Of a stretch of DNA of 24,506 bases, positions 14,149-22,693 are shown in pieces (within the stretch, counting starts at the first letter, position 1; every line of letters starts with the position of its first letter). This stretch comes from Phascolarctobacterium succinatutens CAG:287 (lineage in GTDB: Bacteria > Bacillota > Negativicutes > Acidaminococcales > Acidaminococcaceae). The DNA is taken from NCBI RefSeq assembly GCF_000434895.1, contig NZ_FR892816.1, positions 46,601-71,106 on the forward strand, given 5' to 3'. The notes under the pieces are model-generated. The model had not been told where the DNA came from, did not search any database, and saw nothing but the letters and a program-made list of their open reading frames with translations. The position numbers and the translations under genes are program-made.

Positions 14149-16071
14149 ATGGCTGCACTGATCATGAACAACAAAGATTTACTGTATGTAATTAAACCTG
14201 AAGAACAAAACGAAAGCACTCTGCGTGAGCTTCTGACTCTGCATCCGGAGATTCAGTTTGTATCTCTGATGGGTGTGGATTTTGCCGGTAATGATACCGA
14301 TGAAAAAATCCCGATGAAGATTTTCCTCGAGGATATCGATGGCTTTTTGGCAGGCAGCGCAGCACAGACTGACGGTTCTTCCGTTGTGCTGACCGGTATC
14401 GCTACTCTGAACGATGCCCGCGTTGATATGAAGGTTGATAAAACCGTTAACTGGTTTGTTGATTATAACTATGAGCATTTTGACGCAGAAAGCGGCCGCA
14501 TGATCGGTACTCTGCGCATTCCCTGCTATCTGATTCACAACGGCAATCATGTTGATTCTCGTTCTATTTTGAATGATACTCTGGCTTATGTAGAAAAAGA
14601 AATCATGGATTTGTTTGCTAAGCATCCGGTAATTGCCGGTCTGGAGCATGTAAATCCTGCTGAGATTGAAAAGTTGCTCTTCACCAGTGCTACCGAATTG
14701 GAATTTTGGGTAAAAACTCCGCGTGAAGACGCACCGCTGGAGGCTTTGAGCTCTTCTCAGGTAATGCAGGAGCAATATTGGCAGCGTACCCGCGGCAACG
14801 TGCGTACTGCATTGGAGCAGACGATTCAGACTTTGGAGCTGTACGGCCTGGAGCCTGAAATGGGCCATAAGGAATGTGGCGGCGTTAAAGGTCAGATTGA
14901 CGGCGCAGGCCATATGACTCACGTTATGGAGCAGCTGGAGGTTGACTGGAAGTTCAGCAGCGGCGTTCAGACTGCAGATAACGAGCTGCTGGCGCGTATC
15001 ATCGTTAAGGAAATCTTCCGTATGAACGGCCTGGAGGTTTCCTTCCAGGCTAAACCGATTCCCGGCGTTGCAGGCAGCGGTGAGCATACACATGTAGGCA
15101 TTGCCGCAAAAATGAAAAACGGCAAGATCGTTAACCTGTTCTCGCCGAAGGATATGCATCAGGACTTCCTGTCCGCTATCGGCTACGGCGCTCTCATGGG
15201 CCTTTTGAAAAACTACGAGGTAACCAATCCGTTTATCTCCTGCACCATTGACTCTCTGAACCGTCTGAAACCCGGCTTTGAAGCTCCTGTCTGCATCGTT
15301 ACCAGCCTTGGACTGAGCCCGGATAACCCGTCCCGTAACAGAACCATTCTTGCAGGTCTGATCCGAGATCTGGACAACGATAAAGCTACCCGTATCGAAA
15401 TGCGTTCTCCAAACCCGTACACCAATACCTACATCGCCATTGCAGCCTTCTACCTGTCCTGCCTCGACGGTATTAAGGCTTGCGTAGAATCCGGCAAGGA
15501 CCTGAAGGCTCTGGAAAAAGAAATTTCCAAGAAGGCCGGCGAAGAGGGCTTCTATCTGGATACCGACCGTCAATACCGTACTGAGGAAGACGTGTTTGAA
15601 GATTTCACTGCGGAAGAACGCAGCAAGCTGTTCGGCGAACCGCCTGCTACCGTTTGGGAAAATCTCGGCGCCTTTGAAAAATATCCGGAAAAGGTTGCCG
15701 TGCTCACCCAAGGCAATATCCTGAAGAAGGAATACATCGACTCCTTCATGCAGGGTGCTCTGATTCGTTGGAAAACCGAGCTTCTGACTCGTCTGATTCC
15801 GGAAAATTATCAGGCTGTTATCGATATGAAGCGCTTGCACAACCAGGAAACCTGCACCGACTGCGACCTGGCAATGTGGCGTAAAATCCAGAACCTGCGC
15901 GCTAAGCTGGCTAAGGATTCCTTCGAAGAGAAGAGCATCTTCACTGCTATCCGCAGAGCTGTTGCCGAGGGCGATTACGATACTGCTTCCAAGCTCAAGG
16001 TTGAGATGGGAGCAACTATGGAAGAGCTCAAGACTCTGTATCACGATTACAAGCAAAACATTATCGATTAA
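14149..16071 (+). CDS. glnA: glutamine synthetase, long type-I-like form
   Basis: A 640-residue ATP-dependent ligase that makes glutamine from glutamate and ammonia. The core (~1-450) lines up with the GSI fold: IPMKIFLEDIDGFLAG and DGSS (~76-79) in the N-terminal domain, TELEFWVK for the first metal-binding glutamates, MGHKECGGVKGQIDG (~238-252) in place of the usual HEVAPGQHEID, GSGEHTHVGI (~309), NRLKPGFEAP (~371) and RIEMRSPNPYTNTYIA (~422). A C-terminal extension of about 190 residues, including a CTDC pair and helical segments, exceeds the common ~445-470 length. The ATG at 14149 follows AAAGGAGG by seven bases. It is monocistronic, between its own promoter and terminator. The class is by eye; it may be a separate GS subgroup. 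Confidence 0.9.
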   Translation: MAALIMNNKDLLYVIKPEEQNESTLRELLTLHPEIQFVSLMGVDFAGNDTDEKIPMKIFLEDIDGFLAGSAAQTDGSSVVLTGIATLNDARVDMKVDKTVNWFVDYNYEHFDAESGRMIGTLRIPCYLIHNGNHVDSRSILNDTLAYVEKEIMDLFAKHPVIAGLEHVNPAEIEKLLFTSATELEFWVKTPREDAPLEALSSSQVMQEQYWQRTRGNVRTALEQTIQTLELYGLEPEMGHKECGGVKGQIDGAGHMTHVMEQLEVDWKFSSGVQTADNELLARIIVKEIFRMNGLEVSFQAKPIPGVAGSGEHTHVGIAAKMKNGKIVNLFSPKDMHQDFLSAIGYGALMGLLKNYEVTNPFISCTIDSLNRLKPGFEAPVCIVTSLGLSPDNPSRNRTILAGLIRDLDNDKATRIEMRSPNPYTNTYIAIAAFYLSCLDGIKACVESGKDLKALEKEISKKAGEEGFYLDTDRQYRTEEDVFEDFTAEERSKLFGEPPATVWENLGAFEKYPEKVAVLTQGNILKKEYIDSFMQGALIRWKTELLTRLIPENYQAVIDMKRLHNQETCTDCDLAMWRKIQNLRAKLAKDSFEEKSIFTAIRRAVAEGDYDTASKLKVEMGATMEELKTLYHDYKQNIID

Positions 16072-16087
16072 TTTATTTGCTTCATGC

Positions 16088-16125
16088 ATGGCTGCTGTAC
16101 TCAAAGTGCGGCAGCCATTTTGTTT
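16088..16125 (+). terminator. terminator of the glutamine synthetase gene
   Basis: Stem ATGGCTGC (16088-16095) with GCAGCCAT (16111-16118), 15-base loop, then TTTTGTTT. Begins 17 bases after the stop codon. Confidence 0.75.
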
Positions 16126-16204
16126 CAAGCTTATACCAAAGTGTGATTATTGAAAAAATTATCCCTAAAACTTTCCTTTCAGCTTATTTTTTTGCATGAA
16201 ACTG

Positions 16205-16233
16205 TTGAGTTAAGCGCTGTTTTGTGGTAAAAT
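16205..16233 (+). promoter_or_regulatory. promoter of the thioesterase-dehydrogenase pair
   Basis: TTGAGT (16205-16210) and TAAAAT (16228-16233) are 17 bases apart, about 50 bases before the thioesterase start. Confidence 0.6.
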
Positions 16234-16281
16234 ATCAAAGATATATTGACAGTAATATTTTCTGCTGTCCGAAGAAAGGCG

Positions 16282-16728
16282 ATGATAGCTGTGGAGCAGG
16301 TCAAGGATGTTCCTGCCTATATTCGCCAGATGTACACAGATAATCATTTTATGACTCAATTCGGTGTGCATATTGGTGAGATAAAGTGTGGCAGTGCTGA
16401 AGTCAGCATTGACGTTGATCCGGCGAAGCATTTTAATCATCGTGACATATGTCACGGCGGAGTGATGTTGGCCTTGGCAGACTCCGTTCTGGGTGTTACC
16501 GGTGCAAGCGTGGGCGCTGTAGTGGCAACTCTCAATTTCAGCATGAATTTTATCAGAGGTGTCCATGAACCGACTACATTGACGGTACGCAGCCATATTA
16601 AGCATGCCGGACATTCTACGATGGTTATCGAGGCTGAAATGACTGACAGCAAAAAGAATTTAATTGGGACGATTTTAACAACAATGTTTGTCGTCGACAG
16701 ATTTAAAGAAATACCCGCCAAATGGTGA
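16282..16728 (+). CDS. PaaI-family hotdog thioesterase
   Basis: About 148 residues with the single hotdog domain of PaaI/YdiI-type acyl-CoA thioesterases, which hydrolyse acyl- or aryl-CoA thioesters in the cytoplasm. The signature NHRDICHGGVMLALADSVLG (residues ~52-71) has the HGG turn and the aspartate of LAD expected at the active site; TLNFSMNFIRGV and TMVIEAEMTDSKKNLIGTILTTMFV are the following strands. Starts: ATG 16282 is used here; GTG 16291 and TTG 16246 are in frame, and none has an ideal ribosome site (GAAAGG lies at 16274-16279). No terminator separates it from the acyl-CoA dehydrogenase 64 bases on, so both likely act on the same kind of acyl-CoA. The exact substrate cannot be read from sequence. 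Confidence 0.82.
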   Translation: MIAVEQVKDVPAYIRQMYTDNHFMTQFGVHIGEIKCGSAEVSIDVDPAKHFNHRDICHGGVMLALADSVLGVTGASVGAVVATLNFSMNFIRGVHEPTTLTVRSHIKHAGHSTMVIEAEMTDSKKNLIGTILTTMFVVDRFKEIPAKW

Positions 16729-16792
16729 GCTTGCCTGAGTTTATTTGGAAGGGAAATGACGCGGAAGACCGCTTGATATCAAGGAGGATATG

Positions 16793-17932
16793 ATGGATTT
16801 TGCATTAAACGAGGAACAATTAGAATTACAGGAAATGGTAAGGGAGTTTGTTGAAAAAGAAATTACTCCTTATGCTGCTGAAATGGATGCAGAAAACCAT
16901 ATGCGTGACGGCCTGATTGACAAGGCTAACGAAATGGGCTTGCTGAACGTTATTGTTCCGGAAGAATTAGATGGCCCCGGCCTGGACAGCATTTCTGTTG
17001 CTACTATTTATGAAGAGCTGGGCAAAGGCTGCGCAGGTGTTGCAACCTCTTTGGCTGCTAACAGCCTGGCAACTGTACCTGTTCTGCTGGCAGGCACCGA
17101 CGAACAAAAGAAAATGTATTGCGATATCCTGAACAACGGCGGTCTGGCTGCTTTCGCGCTGACCGAGCCCGGTGCAGGCAGTGATGCAGGCGGCGTTTCT
17201 ACCCGCGCTGTACGCAACAAGGAAGAAGGTACCTACACTCTGAACGGTACCAAAATGTTCATCACCAACGGTGGTCTGGCAGAAATCTTCCTGGTATTCG
17301 CTAACACCCGTAAAACCGGCGGTATCCGTGGTTTGACTGCTTTCATCGTTCCGAAAGACACCCCGGGCTTCTCCGTTGGCAAGAAAGAAAACAAAATGGG
17401 CATCCGTCCTTCCAATACTACCGAGCTGGTTCTGCAAGACGTTGTTATTCCTGAGTCCTATCGCGTAGGCCGCGAAGGCGAAGGCTTCCGTATTGCTATG
17501 AACACCTTAGACAGTGCTCGTCCGTTCGTTGGCGCTGTTTCCGTAGGTATCGCTCAGGCTGCTCTGGATTGCGCTGTTAAATATGCTAAAGAGCGCCGTC
17601 AGTTCGGCCAACCGATTGCTTCCTTCCAAATGGTTCAAGGCATGCTTGCTGACATGGCTATGAAGGTTGAAACCGCTCGCCTCATGGTTCAAAAGGCTTG
17701 CTGGATGCGTGACCAGGGCATGGAATTCTCCAAAGAGGCTGCTATGGCTAAATGCTATGCCGCTGACGTTGCTATGCAAGTAACCACCGACGCTGTTCAG
17801 GTAATGGGCGGCTATGGCTACACCAAAGAGTACCCTGTAGAGAAGATGATGCGTGACGCTAAAATCATGCAAATCTACGAAGGCACCAACCAAATCCAAC
17901 GTCTGGTTATTGCCAACAAGCTGTTATACTAA
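16793..17932 (+). CDS. acyl-CoA dehydrogenase (short-chain / butyryl-CoA type)
   Basis: A 379-residue FAD enzyme that oxidises acyl-CoA to enoyl-CoA or runs in reverse in fermenters, usually passing electrons through EtfAB. The order of motifs is typical: FALNEEQLELQEMVREF at the N-terminus, AFALTEPGAGSDAGG (~125), KMFITNGG, the RRQFGQPIASFQ block, QVMGGYGYTKEYPVEKMMRDAKI and IYEGTNQIQ with the catalytic glutamate at about E363. ATG 16790 and ATG 16793 are adjacent; AAGGAGG (16781-16787) favours 16793. Codon use is as biased as in leuS, suggesting high expression. No etf genes are in the window, so electron partners are elsewhere. Chain-length preference is inferred from resemblance to Bcd-type enzymes. 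Confidence 0.93.
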   Translation: MDFALNEEQLELQEMVREFVEKEITPYAAEMDAENHMRDGLIDKANEMGLLNVIVPEELDGPGLDSISVATIYEELGKGCAGVATSLAANSLATVPVLLAGTDEQKKMYCDILNNGGLAAFALTEPGAGSDAGGVSTRAVRNKEEGTYTLNGTKMFITNGGLAEIFLVFANTRKTGGIRGLTAFIVPKDTPGFSVGKKENKMGIRPSNTTELVLQDVVIPESYRVGREGEGFRIAMNTLDSARPFVGAVSVGIAQAALDCAVKYAKERRQFGQPIASFQMVQGMLADMAMKVETARLMVQKACWMRDQGMEFSKEAAMAKCYAADVAMQVTTDAVQVMGGYGYTKEYPVEKMMRDAKIMQIYEGTNQIQRLVIANKLLY

Positions 17933-17961
17933 TAGCTATCATAACGAAGATAAAATTATCG

Positions 17962-17995
17962 AGAGCTGCTGCACTTTTGTGCGGCAGCTCTTTGT
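17962..17995 (+). terminator. terminator after acyl-CoA dehydrogenase
   Basis: A 13-bp stem (17962-17974 with 17979-17991, one wobble) closed by a TTTT loop and followed by TTTGTTGTTTTTATT. Confidence 0.88.
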
Positions 17996-18006
17996 TGTTT
18001 TTATTC

Positions 18007-18035
18007 GTGACAATGGTTTACACGTATGCTAAAAT
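18007..18035 (+). promoter_or_regulatory. promoter of the yggS-sepF-proC-divIVA operon
   Basis: GTGACA (18007-18012) and TAAAAT (18030-18035) are 17 bases apart. The resulting leader is about 80 bases. No other promoter was evident before the operon end at 22523. Confidence 0.55.
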
Positions 18036-18119
18036 ATAAGGATAAAGAGCTTTTAAAGCATAATAAAAAGCAGAATCTTTGCCACAAATCATTTTGCTGA
18101 GAATTGGGGGGCAAATACA

Positions 18120-18821
18120 TTGTTAGCTGATAATTTAAAGCAGGTTCAGGAGCAGATAGCGTCTGCTTTGGACAAGCGTAAAAATAAAGACCTGCTCACA
18201 GGAGATAAGGTAACGCTGGTGGCGGTGACGAAAAATCATCCGCCCGAAATTATTACAGATATCGAAGCCTTGGGCATTGCCAACGTAGGCGAAAACCGCG
18301 TGCAGGAGGCTAAGCATAAGCAGGAGGCCTTGGGTAAACACGGCTACTGGCATCTTATCGGTCATTTGCAGACAAATAAGGCGCGCCAGGCAGTTGCCTT
18401 GTTTGATTTTATTGAGTCGGTAGACAGCGAGCATTTGCTGGCTGCGGTTGATAAGGAGGCAGAACGCATCGGTAAGGTGCAGGATATCCTTTTGCAGCTG
18501 AATATTGCCCATGAGGAGCAGAAGTCCGGCCTTGATAAAGAGGATTATCTGGCGCTGCTGCCGAAGCTGCCAGAATACAAGCATGTGCGTCTGCGCGGGC
18601 TGATGGTTATTGCCCAAAAATGCGAGGATATTGAGCAGACAAGACCTGTATTTGCGGCAGGCTACCGTGCGTTCGCCCGCTTAAAGCAGCAGTATCCGCA
18701 GGCAGATATTCTGTCTATGGGTATGAGCAACGATTACACAGTTGCGATTGAAGAGGGCGCTAATATTGTGCGTGTAGGCACAGCTCTGTTCGGACAGCGT
18801 GATTATAGTCTGAAATTTTAA
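18120..18821 (+). CDS. yggS: YggS/PLPBP-family pyridoxal phosphate homeostasis protein
   Basis: A 233-residue single-domain PLP-binding protein of the YggS/YlmE/PROSC family, a TIM-barrel relative of alanine racemase that buffers pyridoxal phosphate and has no known catalytic reaction. The PLP lysine lies in TLVAVTKNHP (K38). Other signatures are NVGENRVQEAKHK, WHLIGHLQTNKAR, GLMVIAQ, LSMGMSNDYTVAIEEGANIVRVGTALFG. Start is a TTG at 18120 behind GGGGGG (18106-18111), with no better in-frame ATG nearby. It opens the operon, as in many Firmicutes, where it stands before sepF. Gene name follows the E. coli and Bacillus (ylmE) convention. Confidence 0.93.
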   Translation: MLADNLKQVQEQIASALDKRKNKDLLTGDKVTLVAVTKNHPPEIITDIEALGIANVGENRVQEAKHKQEALGKHGYWHLIGHLQTNKARQAVALFDFIESVDSEHLLAAVDKEAERIGKVQDILLQLNIAHEEQKSGLDKEDYLALLPKLPEYKHVRLRGLMVIAQKCEDIEQTRPVFAAGYRAFARLKQQYPQADILSMGMSNDYTVAIEEGANIVRVGTALFGQRDYSLKF

Positions 18822-18845
18822 GACATAGATAAGGTTGGTGACGTA

Positions 18846-19412
18846 ATGAAAATTATTGATAAAATCATGGATTCCTTAAGCCTTTACGATGATGATGACG
18901 AAATTATTGAAGAGGGAGTTGAAGAGAAGCCTGCTAAGAATGAACCTGAGCCTGCGAAGCCTAAGAAGTGTTTCTTCGGCAGCAAGGAAACACCTGCTGC
19001 TGCACCTGCAGAGGAGCCTAAGCGTGAACGTAAATCTGTTTTGAGCTTCAAGAAAAATGCTGAAAAGGATGCACCGGCTAAAAATGATAAGATGGGCAGC
19101 AAAACTATTAATATGCCGATTGCTGATAAGCTGATGACAGTTGTGCTGCTGGAGCCTGTTGATTTCAATGACTCCCCGAAGATTGCCGATTATCTGCGTG
19201 ATAATCAGACGGTAGTTGTTAATTATGATAAGACAGATAATGTTGTTGCCAAGCGTATGACCGACTTTGTCAGCGGTACTGTTTATGCCATTGGCGGCAG
19301 TATGAAAAAGCTGGGACGCAACATTATCATCTGTGCTCCGAAAAACGTAGATATAGATGCTGATGACGAGCGCGAATATAACGAGAGGGGAAATAAACCA
19401 TGGGAGAAATAG
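18846..19412 (+). CDS. sepF: cell division protein SepF
   Basis: A 188-residue FtsZ-binding, membrane-anchoring division protein. The N-terminal helix MKIIDKIMDSLSLY is the amphipathic membrane anchor, followed by an acidic DDDDE stretch and a long Pro/Ala/Lys linker (~25-85). The C-terminal DUF552 core (~88-178) holds VVLLEPVDFNDSPKIADYLRD and MTDFVSGTVYAIGGSMKKLG. SepF polymers align FtsZ filaments at the septum. It lies 24 bases after yggS behind a GGTTGGTGA stretch and overlaps proC by 13 bases. Length is slightly above the ~150 of B. subtilis because of the linker. Confidence 0.93.
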   Translation: MKIIDKIMDSLSLYDDDDEIIEEGVEEKPAKNEPEPAKPKKCFFGSKETPAAAPAEEPKRERKSVLSFKKNAEKDAPAKNDKMGSKTINMPIADKLMTVVLLEPVDFNDSPKIADYLRDNQTVVVNYDKTDNVVAKRMTDFVSGTVYAIGGSMKKLGRNIIICAPKNVDIDADDEREYNERGNKPWEK

Positions 19413-20221
19413 CAGTAAAGAAAATTGCTTTTATCGGCGGCGGCGCTATGGCCAAGGCTATTATCAAAGGTATTCTTGGCGGCGGTCTGATTGCGCCGGA
19501 AATGATTACTGTAGGTGAACCGACTGAGGCACATGCGCAAAGCCTTCGTGAAGCATATGGCGTAAATGTTACCACCGATAATAAGGAAGCAGTGAAGGAT
19601 GCTGATCTGGTAATCTTTGCTGTAAAGCCTCAGGTGGCACCGGTGGCGCTGGTGCCTGAGCTGATGGCTGCCATGAAAAAGGATGCCTGGGTGCTTTCTA
19701 TCATGGGCAGTGTTACGCTGGAGCAGCTGCATGCCTATGCTCCGGGGTTCCCGGTAGTCCGCACGATGCCGAACACGCCGCTGGCAGCAGGCGCCGGCAT
19801 GACTGCTATCTGCTGCGATGAGGAGGTAACCGAGCCGATGAAGCAGACTGCAGCAGCAATTTTCAGCAGCTGCGGTGAAATAGAATTTGTAGATGAAAAA
19901 GCATTGCAGGCGATTACTGCTATTTCCGGCTGCGGACCGGGCTATTGCTTTGTGATTATTGATGCACTGGCTGACGCAGGTGTGCGTGCCGGTCTTCCGC
20001 GTGCACTGGCTATTAAGCTGGCTGCACAGACAATGGCAGGCAGCGGCAAGCTGTGCGTAGAAAGCGGCCTGCATCCGGCACAGCTGCGCGACCAGGTAAC
20101 AAGCCCTGGCGGCACAACTATTGCCGGTATCCATGCTTTGGAAAACCATGGCGTGCGCGGTGCTTTTTATGATGCGGTGCAGGCAGTGCTGCAAAGAGAT
20201 AAGGAATTACAGGGGAAATAA
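19400..20221 (+). CDS. proC: pyrroline-5-carboxylate reductase
   Basis: A 273-residue NAD(P)H-dependent enzyme for the last step of proline synthesis. The N-terminal Rossmann fold has IAFIGGGAMAKAIIKGIL (~8-25), and FAVKPQVAP and RTMPNTPLAAGAGMTAI are next; the C-terminal dimer and active-site region has ISGCGPGYCFVIIDALADAGVRAGLPR, then LRDQVTSPGGTTIAGIHALE, the P5CR signature. It begins inside the end of sepF with GAGAGGGGAAATAAACC as ribosome site, so translation is probably coupled. Its stop is three bases before ylmH. Confidence 0.95.
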   Translation: MGEIAVKKIAFIGGGAMAKAIIKGILGGGLIAPEMITVGEPTEAHAQSLREAYGVNVTTDNKEAVKDADLVIFAVKPQVAPVALVPELMAAMKKDAWVLSIMGSVTLEQLHAYAPGFPVVRTMPNTPLAAGAGMTAICCDEEVTEPMKQTAAAIFSSCGEIEFVDEKALQAITAISGCGPGYCFVIIDALADAGVRAGLPRALAIKLAAQTMAGSGKLCVESGLHPAQLRDQVTSPGGTTIAGIHALENHGVRGAFYDAVQAVLQRDKELQGK

Positions 20222-20224
20222 TTT

Positions 20225-21010
20225 ATGGCAGACAGAGAAAAAATTCTGCGTTACTTTAAAGCCGGCGGTGATGAGCAGCTGGCGGCCAAGCTGCTGGATT
20301 TAGCCGAGGGAGCCAATAAATCACGCAAGTTTCGCGTGAGCGAGTTTCTTGATCCTCATGCCTATAACGTTGCGGAAATTATTGCGGCAAACTATGAAAA
20401 TGTGCGTCTGGAAAGCGACGGCGGCTTCAGTAATGCCGAAAGGGTGAAGGCTGCCTTTGTTGCTGATGATTTTTACGGCCAGCCGGATTTCGGCATGGCC
20501 TATTTTCTGGCGGCCTGGGATAAGCGCTATTATGATTTGTCGCACCGCGATATTCTGGGTGCGTTTATGGGCACGGGCTGCAAGCGCGAGGCCTTGGGCG
20601 ATATAGTTTTTGTGCCCGAGGGAGCGCAGTTCGTAGTAGAAAAATCACTGGTAAATTATCTTACCGGTAATCTGACGCAGATTGGTTCTGCGCCGGTAAC
20701 GCTTACGGAAATTCCCCGCGAGGAATTGCTGCAGAAGGAAGAAAAGGTTAAGCTGATTAACGCGACAGTCGCTGATTTGCGCCTTGATGCCGTGGCAGCG
20801 GCAGGCTATGGCGTAAGCCGCAGCCGTATGGCGGATGAAATCAAAAGCCTGAATGTCAAGGTAAACTGGAAAGAGGCCAAGAAGGCGGCACAGCCGGTGA
20901 ACGAGGGCGATGTAATTTCCTTCCGCGGCCGTGGACGAGTAGAGATTGAGGAAATCCGCGGCACTACTAAAAAAGGACGCATCAGCGTAACGCTGAAGCG
21001 TTATATCTAG
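20225..21010 (+). CDS. ylmH: YlmH-family S4 RNA-binding protein
   Basis: A 261-residue protein of the YlmH family found next to divIVA in Firmicutes. The N-terminal two thirds form the YlmH domain (FLDPHAYNVAEIIAANYENV, ADDFYGQPDFGMAYFLAAWDKRYYDLSHRDILGAFMGTGCKRE is read in sections) and the C-terminal ~70 residues an S4 RNA-binding module (GVSRSRMADEIKSLNVKVNW, then GDVISFRGRGRVEI). In B. subtilis the protein has been linked to ribosome rescue and quality control. The start follows the proC stop closely, with CAGGGGAAATAATTT as a modest ribosome site. RNA binding is clear from the fold; the exact role here is inferred. Confidence 0.88.
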   Translation: MADREKILRYFKAGGDEQLAAKLLDLAEGANKSRKFRVSEFLDPHAYNVAEIIAANYENVRLESDGGFSNAERVKAAFVADDFYGQPDFGMAYFLAAWDKRYYDLSHRDILGAFMGTGCKREALGDIVFVPEGAQFVVEKSLVNYLTGNLTQIGSAPVTLTEIPREELLQKEEKVKLINATVADLRLDAVAAAGYGVSRSRMADEIKSLNVKVNWKEAKKAAQPVNEGDVISFRGRGRVEIEEIRGTTKKGRISVTLKRYI

Positions 21011-21021
21011 GAGGATAAACC

Positions 21022-21840
21022 ATGCTTAATCCGGAGGATTTAAAGAAAAAAACTTTTACCAAGGGTTTTCGTGGCTATGAGGTAGAAGAGGTAGACAAGT
21101 TTCTTGCCAAGCTGATTAAGGAATACGAATACCTATATCTTGATAACCTGGAGCAGAAGGAAACTATCGAGCGCGTCAGCTCCAAGCTGGAATATTATCA
21201 GCAGATGGAGGCTACCATGCAGAGTACACTGGCTGTAGCGCAGGAAACTGCTGACGAGGTGAAGAACGCCAGTGAAAAGAAGGCGGCGCTGCTGGAGAAG
21301 GAAACGGCAGTGAAGTGCGAGCAGCAGCTGAGCGAAGCGAAGGCTGCGGCGCAGAAGCTGCACGACGATACCATGGCGCATGCCGAGGATTTGTATAATC
21401 AGACAAAGAACAAAACCGATAACATGCTGCAGGCAGCGATGGCTGAATGCAATAAGCTGCGCGAGGAGGCTAAGGCTTATGCAGATAAGCTGCGCAGCAG
21501 TGCCGAGGTAGATGCAGAAAAGCTGCGTGTTACTACGGAGGATGTCTGCAAGAAGCGTGCCAACAGTGCTGCCAGCGAGGCTAGCAAGCTGTTGGAGGAC
21601 GCACGCAGCGAAGCTGGCAGAATGATGCTGGATGCAAATACTAAATATCGTAAACTGGTGGGAGATGCAGAGGAACGCAGCCGTAAAATTATTTTTGAGG
21701 CTGATGCCAAGGCTGCTATGGCCGAACAGGCTTATAACGAGCAGGTGAAAAAGGCGGCGCTGCATCGAAAAAATATGCTGCATCTGTTGGAAACGCAGGT
21801 TGAGCTGCTCAAAAACTATGCCAGTCATAACGAAGAATAG
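21022..21840 (+). CDS. divIVA: cell-pole/septum protein DivIVA
   Basis: A 272-residue coiled-coil protein that binds negatively curved membrane and recruits division or pole proteins. The conserved N-terminal membrane-binding and dimerisation region is LNPEDLKKKTFTKGFRGYEV with EEVDKFL (2-32). The rest (~35-260) is almost continuous coiled coil rich in Ala, Glu and Lys, with repeated alternation such as EASKLLEDARSEAGRMMLDA. It is longer than B. subtilis DivIVA (~164), so it has an extended rod. GGAGG at 21009-21013 is the ribosome site. Confidence 0.92.
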   Translation: MLNPEDLKKKTFTKGFRGYEVEEVDKFLAKLIKEYEYLYLDNLEQKETIERVSSKLEYYQQMEATMQSTLAVAQETADEVKNASEKKAALLEKETAVKCEQQLSEAKAAAQKLHDDTMAHAEDLYNQTKNKTDNMLQAAMAECNKLREEAKAYADKLRSSAEVDAEKLRVTTEDVCKKRANSAASEASKLLEDARSEAGRMMLDANTKYRKLVGDAEERSRKIIFEADAKAAMAEQAYNEQVKKAALHRKNMLHLLETQVELLKNYASHNEE

Positions 21841-21854
21841 TCGGAGGCTGAATG

Positions 21855-22523
21855 ATGATTATCTTAGTGAGGCATGGTGAAGCAACGCATCATACGCAAA
21901 GATTGACCGGCGGCTGGACGGATTCACAGCTGACCGATAAGGGAAGGGCACAGATAAAGGCAGCTGCTGTAAAGCTGGCGAGGGATTTTGCCGGACGTAA
22001 TTGCAAGCTGCGGATTCTGGCAAGTGATTTGCAGCGCGCTTCCGCATCAGCGCAGATTATTGCCGAGGAGCTGGGCTTTAAGGGTGAAATAGAGCATTGC
22101 CGATTCCTGAGAGAAAAGAATAACGGCATTGCTGCCGGCATGACTGAGGAAGAGGCCAAGAAGCATTTTTGCAAGCCTGCTTCCGAGCAGGAGCTGGATC
22201 ACCGTAACTATCCCGGCGGTGAAACGCGCAATGAGTTCTATCGCCGTAATGTACACGGTCTGTGGCATTGTGCGGATGTCGATAAGGAAAATCTGCTGAT
22301 TGTTGCGCATAAGGGAACGATTCAGAATATTATTTTCCGTTGGCTGGGAATGGATATGCAGCAGGTGGCGGCGTTTAATTTTTCGGTTGATGTGCAGCCT
22401 GCCAGCGTAACTGTTCTGGGGATTAACAAATGGCGTGAGCATGCTGTGTTCCGCCTGAATGACGTAAGTCATCTGACGCAGGGAAAGGGCTTTGGCGTGT
22501 TTGAGTTTAAGTACGAGAAGTGA
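21855..22523 (+). CDS. histidine phosphatase family protein
   Basis: A 222-residue phosphoglycerate mutase-like phosphatase. The catalytic RHGE motif is at 6-9 (LVRHGEATHH), followed by GWTDSQLTDKGRAQ, SDLQRASASAQIIAEEL and REKNNGIAAGMTEEEA, with the second histidine in VAHKGTIQNI (~152). Two adjacent ATGs (21852, 21855); GGAGG at 21843-21847 favours the second. Last gene of the operon, followed by a terminator at 22539. Substrate unknown: related proteins act on phosphorylated cofactors, sugars or alpha-ribazole phosphate. Confidence 0.88.
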   Translation: MIILVRHGEATHHTQRLTGGWTDSQLTDKGRAQIKAAAVKLARDFAGRNCKLRILASDLQRASASAQIIAEELGFKGEIEHCRFLREKNNGIAAGMTEEEAKKHFCKPASEQELDHRNYPGGETRNEFYRRNVHGLWHCADVDKENLLIVAHKGTIQNIIFRWLGMDMQQVAAFNFSVDVQPASVTVLGINKWREHAVFRLNDVSHLTQGKGFGVFEFKYEK

Positions 22524-22538
22524 ATAAGGCTGTGAATG

Positions 22539-22581
22539 ACCGCTTGGGTGCTTTGGGAAAAGTGCTTAAGCGGTTGTTTTT
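22539..22581 (+). terminator. terminator of the divIVA operon
   Basis: A 15-bp stem (22539-22553 with 22560-22574, several G-T wobbles), loop of six, then TGTTTTT. Confidence 0.78.
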
Positions 22582-22634
22582 ATGTTCTCACTATACTAAT
22601 GGCTTTTTTTGTCGTTTTATTCACCCCCCTAACG

Positions 22635-22677
22635 CAAAAAATAAGCAGGACAAATTTGAAGATAGTTTATCCTGCTT
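22635..22677 (-). terminator. minus-strand terminator
   Basis: AAGCAGGA (22643-22650) pairs with TCCTGCTT (22670-22677), extendable by AAA/TTT after one mismatch. On the minus strand the stem is followed by ATTTTTTGCG (22632-22642), which fits a terminator 17 bases beyond the stop of the possible 46-residue frame. Confidence 0.55.
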
Positions 22678-22693
22678 GCGTTTATCATATAAT

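Noticed and set aside
14179..16128. 649-residue open frame on the minus strand across the glutamine synthetase gene
   Set aside because: Antisense shadow of a strongly biased gene with no recognisable domain or ribosome site.
19283..20194. 303-residue minus-strand frame over proC
   Set aside because: Antisense to proC, which has all signature motifs; no support for a second gene.
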